Origin: JBAOHV01 sp963714875
GTDB taxonomy: Bacteria > Actinomycetota > Acidimicrobiia > Acidimicrobiales > Microtrichaceae
DNA length: 64,000 nucleotides
NCBI GenBank assembly: GCA_963714875.1
Contig: CAVQQI010000011.1
Location: 186,001-250,000 of the forward strand
Reading direction: 5' to 3'
The notes beneath the pieces were generated by a model. The model did no database searches. It was not told the DNA's origin and saw only the letters and a program-made list of their open reading frames with translations. A program made the position numbers and the translations under genes. Of the stretch, positions 61,564 through 64,000 are shown one piece after another (the first letter of the stretch is position 1; every line of letters starts with the position of its first letter).

Positions 61564-62227
61564 CCCCGCGAGGCGCTGGTCGCTCGAACGCGCCGGCCGC
61601 CGTCGCGTGGGGAACGACCTGTGCTCCCTCGTCGGAGGTGGCGTCGTTCCACCAACGTGGCGCCAGGAGCAACGTGGCGATGCTGACTGCGGCCAGGACC
61701 GCTGACCCCGCGACGAGGATGATCCGACGGCGGCGTCGGGACCGCAGGTGTGCGGGTGCCAACGGCGGTGCTGCAGGTCCCGCGAGCGCCTCGAGCTCGG
61801 CGGCCCACTGCTCGAGGTCCGGCCACTGACCGACCACGTCGTCGCACGACCGGGCGAGCAGCGTGGTGGTCCGGGTCGGCAGCGACGACGTGATGTGCGG
61901 CTCCAGCGCATCCTCTCGGCCCAGCGCCGGGCGTCCGACCATCAGCTCGACCATGAGGCGTCCGATGCAGGCGCCCGCAGCGACCTGTGTGCCCGAGGCG
62001 GTCTGCGCGACGGGGGAGCTGGACCCGTCGCGACGGATCTGCGCCGACCCGTCGGTCCACAACAGGATCTCATTGGGGCGGAGGTCGGTGACGGCTCGAC
62101 CCGCGGTGCGGTCGCGCAGCAGCTCGCGAACCACCGGCAACAGGATCGCTGCGGCACGACGGGCTGGGAGCGGGGCGTCGGATCGGACCAGGGACGCCAG
62201 CGTGCGTGCCCGTGGGGCCTCGTTCAC
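61508..62227 (-). CDS. Kinase-like membrane protein lacking catalytic residues
   Basis: The 239-residue protein has a cytoplasmic domain resembling the C-lobe of Ser/Thr protein kinases: VVRELLRDRTAGRAVTDLRP, NEILLWTDGSAQIRRDG (compare HRDLKPxNILL) and GRLMVELMVGRPALG. The HRD motif, DFG and VAIK lysine are missing. A basic stretch RSRRRRR precedes one transmembrane helix IILVAGSAVLAAVSIATLLL and a disordered tail. It may be a pseudokinase scaffold; evidence is pattern only. GTG start overlaps the CopD-like gene stop by 4 nt. Confidence 0.55.
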   Translation of the reverse strand: MNEAPRARTLASLVRSDAPLPARRAAAILLPVVRELLRDRTAGRAVTDLRPNEILLWTDGSAQIRRDGSSSPVAQTASGTQVAAGACIGRLMVELMVGRPALGREDALEPHITSSLPTRTTTLLARSCDDVVGQWPDLEQWAAELEALAGPAAPPLAPAHLRSRRRRRIILVAGSAVLAAVSIATLLLAPRWWNDATSDEGAQVVPHATAAGAFERPAPRGVNAATDRSSAGPHRGAAQ

Positions 62228-62613
62228 GCGACGGGTGTGACGAGGAAGCCCAGGTACATGGCGATCACCGCGAACACCGAGGCGACCGCTCCACCGCCTG
62301 CCAGCAGCACCTTGTTGCCGCGTGCGTTCTGATGCACCGCCGCACCCGCGCCCGACAGCAGCACGGCGAGCACCTTGAGCTCGATCCACGGGTGCGCCAG
62401 CTCGTCGAGGGGCAGCACGAACAGGTTCCACAGACCGGTGACGACCGCGATGGTGAACGCCGGCCACGCCAGGCGGTTGAAGGCCCTGGCGACACGTCGG
62501 GGTGCGTCGTCGCCGAAGGTGCGCACGGTCGGCACGAGGCCGGCCATCACGATCAGTCCGCCGACCCAGATGGATGCCGCCAGGACGTGCAGGAACAGTC
62601 GGAACGCGGTCAC
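62224..62613 (-). CDS. CopD-like four-helix membrane protein
   Basis: The 129-residue protein is nearly all hydrophobic with four helices: FRLFLHVLAASIWVGGLIVM, FTIAVVTGLWNLFVL, VLAVLLSGAGAAVHQNA and ASVFAVIAMYLGFLV. The HVLAASIWVGG motif is that of the CopD/YvrI group (His in helix 1, W-x-G-G). Copper or heme involvement is possible but not shown. GTG start 12 nt after ispH; probable operon ispH-copD-kinase-like. Confidence 0.72.
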   Translation of the reverse strand: MTAFRLFLHVLAASIWVGGLIVMAGLVPTVRTFGDDAPRRVARAFNRLAWPAFTIAVVTGLWNLFVLPLDELAHPWIELKVLAVLLSGAGAAVHQNARGNKVLLAGGGAVASVFAVIAMYLGFLVTPVA

Positions 62614-62625
62614 CGCTCCAGCATG

Positions 62626-63678
62626 TCAGCCCAGGTCGCCGAGCACGGAACTGGCTGACACCGAGCGGTCGTTCACCGGTGGGCGACCGACCGGGTCGGC
62701 GCCGAGCCCCAGCGCGCCGACCACGTCGATCGCCGCGAGCAGGTCCCGCAGGTTGCGCGGCGGCGGGAAGTACTCCTCTTCGGAGGTGATGCGCACCTCG
62801 GTCACGCCATGGGTCGGTGCGAGTTGTTCGATGACCGCCTCGACCAGCTCCTCGGGCGCCGATGCGCCCGCGGTGACCCCGACGGTGCCGTGCAGGTCGT
62901 CGGGAAGCTCGAGCGGGTCGTTGATGCGGTACACCCTCGAGCACCCTGCGCCGACGGCGAGCTTCTCGAGCGCCACGGTGTTCGAGGAGTTGGCCGACCC
63001 GATGACGACCACGGCGTCGCATCGGCCGGCGATGTGCATGAGCGCCGTCTGCCGATTGGTCGTGGCGAAGCACAGATCCGAACGGCCGGGCATCCACAGC
63101 TGCGGGAAGCGCTCCTTGGTGGCGTTCGCCACGTCCTCCCAATCCAGATGCGACAAGGTGGTCTGGGCGAGCAGCGCCACCGGGGTCTCGAACGCAGGCA
63201 GCGCCCGCACCTCGGCCACGGACTCGACCCGGTGCACGTCCTGGGGAGCCACGGCCATGGTCCCGACGGCCTCTTCGTGGCCCTCGTGGCCGACGTAGAC
63301 GATCGAGTACCCCTTGCCCGAGCGAACCTTGACCTCGTGGTGCACCTTCGTCACCAGCGGGCACACCGCGTCGACCACGAACCCGCCGCGTTCACGCGCC
63401 GCGGTGACGACCTCGGGCGCAGAGCCGTGCGCGGACAGCATGACGGGGCGTCCCGGCGGCACTTCATCGATGTCGTCGACGAAGACCACTCCCAGATCCT
63501 CGAATCGCTGCACGACTCGCTGGTTGTGCACGATCTCGTGGTAGCAGTAGATGGGCCCGTCGAACGCCCGCACCATCCAGGCCAGGGCCTTGATCGCCAT
63601 CTCCACGCCGGCGCAGAATCCCCGTGGCGCCGCAAGGAGCACCTCGTCGACACCGCTGGTCACCTCGTCGTCAGCCAC
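62626..63678 (-). CDS. ispH: 4-hydroxy-3-methylbut-2-enyl diphosphate reductase
   Basis: IspH completes the MEP pathway to IPP and DMAPP with a [4Fe-4S] cluster. The three cluster Cys lie in APRGFCAGVEMAI, VVDAVCPLVTKVHHEV and RSDLCFATTNRQTALM. Other motifs: YCYHEIVHNQRVVQ, MLSAHGSAPEV, YVGHEGHEEAVGT and GVTAGASAPEELVEAV. The 350-residue length is full size. It starts the minus-strand operon with the CopD-like and kinase-like genes. The 88 nt upstream hold no gene. Confidence 0.96.
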   Translation of the reverse strand: MADDEVTSGVDEVLLAAPRGFCAGVEMAIKALAWMVRAFDGPIYCYHEIVHNQRVVQRFEDLGVVFVDDIDEVPPGRPVMLSAHGSAPEVVTAARERGGFVVDAVCPLVTKVHHEVKVRSGKGYSIVYVGHEGHEEAVGTMAVAPQDVHRVESVAEVRALPAFETPVALLAQTTLSHLDWEDVANATKERFPQLWMPGRSDLCFATTNRQTALMHIAGRCDAVVVIGSANSSNTVALEKLAVGAGCSRVYRINDPLELPDDLHGTVGVTAGASAPEELVEAVIEQLAPTHGVTEVRITSEEEYFPPPRNLRDLLAAIDVVGALGLGADPVGRPPVNDRSVSASSVLGDLG

Positions 63679-63766
63679 GGTCCGACTCTACGACGCGCCG
63701 ACGGCCGCCCCGGAGCAGGCACTGCACCGGGTCGCCGGGATGTTCCGGCGTGGTGATCGAGGCGAC

Positions 63767-64000
63767 TCAGGGGTTGTGGCGGTAGCGGGCGATGTCGTCG
63801 AAGTTGGCCAGGACCTGGTCGCCGAGGCCGACGGGCTCGGCGTCGATGCCGGCACGGAAGCGGATCTCGGCGGTGACGAAGTGGCGCACCTCGGGCCAGA
63901 CCTCGGGGGAGTCCTTGAACGACGGGACGCGGCATCCGTCGTTGCCGAGCGCCAGCAGGCCCTCGGGCACCGGGATCCCCGCCGCCTTGGCGATCTCGAC
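63767..64000 (-). CDS. C-terminal end of an unidentified gene (truncated by window edge)
   Basis: An open frame enters from the window end: EIAKAAGIPVPEGLLALGND, then GCRVPSFKDSPEVWPEVRHF, AEIRFRAGIDAEPVGLGD and DDIARYRHNP. At least 77 residues are visible and codon use matches the neighbours. I do not recognise the family. It transcribes toward ispH, ending 88 nt before its start, so the two are probably separate units. Confidence 0.5.
   Translation of the reverse strand, partial: VEIAKAAGIPVPEGLLALGNDGCRVPSFKDSPEVWPEVRHFVTAEIRFRAGIDAEPVGLGDQVLANFDDIARYRHNP

Overview
The window is a densely packed, very GC-rich bacterial chromosome segment. It carries a complete rRNA operon (16S 29542-31063, 23S 31326-34386, 5S 34475-34592) amid housekeeping genes. 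Gene order resembles the actinobacterial (mycobacterial/streptomycete) chromosome: infC-rpmI-rplT-tsnR-pheST, argCBDFRGH, tyrS, TPR protein-HAD-tlyA-nadK-recN-steA-steB, pyrG-nudix-xerD, scpAB-rluB and cmk. The 16S wording, the insertion-bearing 23S and the TAnnnT-type leaderless starts point to an actinobacterium, most likely of the class Acidimicrobiia. That placement is inference and was not checked against a database.

Layout. 1-2931 is a riboflavin operon (ribD tail, ribE, ribBA, ribH). 2936-8755 is a minus-strand block: a SpoU methyltransferase, a large GGDEF/EAL protein, a small membrane protein and an autoinducer-synthase-like acyltransferase. 8985-10086 holds hisG and a cold-shock-like protein. 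10117-16811 is the translation block, with infC apparently starting at AUA. 16900-24127 is a tightly coupled arginine operon lacking argJ. 24170-29120 holds a Nudix protein, a membrane-anchored protein, a class A PBP with a PASTA domain, and tyrS. The rRNA operon follows, flanked by long processing stems and closed by a strong terminator. 34814-49958 is a cell-envelope/division block: TPR protein, class I aldolase, HAD, tlyA, nadK, recN, a WecA/MraY-like enzyme, steA, steB, murJ, a phosphatase-like multispanning protein and a GT39-like transferase. 50080-60846 covers pyrG, xerD, trpS, scpAB, rluB, chorismate mutase, a TyrA-AroA fusion and cmk. The end has plsC, a kinase-like degenerate membrane protein, a CopD-like protein, ispH and a partial gene.

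How it works together. Most genes are core metabolism, translation, chromosome segregation and envelope building. Coupling by 4-nt ATGA-type overlaps is common (argC/B/D/F/R, argG/H, pyrG/nudix, xerD/HD, cmk/plsC, tsnR/pheS). The most suggestive cluster is recN-PNPT-steA-steB-murJ-phosphatase-GT39, which has the parts of a lipid-linked glycan pathway next to septation proteins.

Quality warning. Eight conserved genes (trmH-like, GGDEF/EAL, a small membrane protein, pheT, murJ, scpA, rluB, plsC) are broken by single-base shifts, nearly all +1. Several are essential, so I read these as sequence errors, not decay. Any fusion or split in this window should be judged with that in mind.
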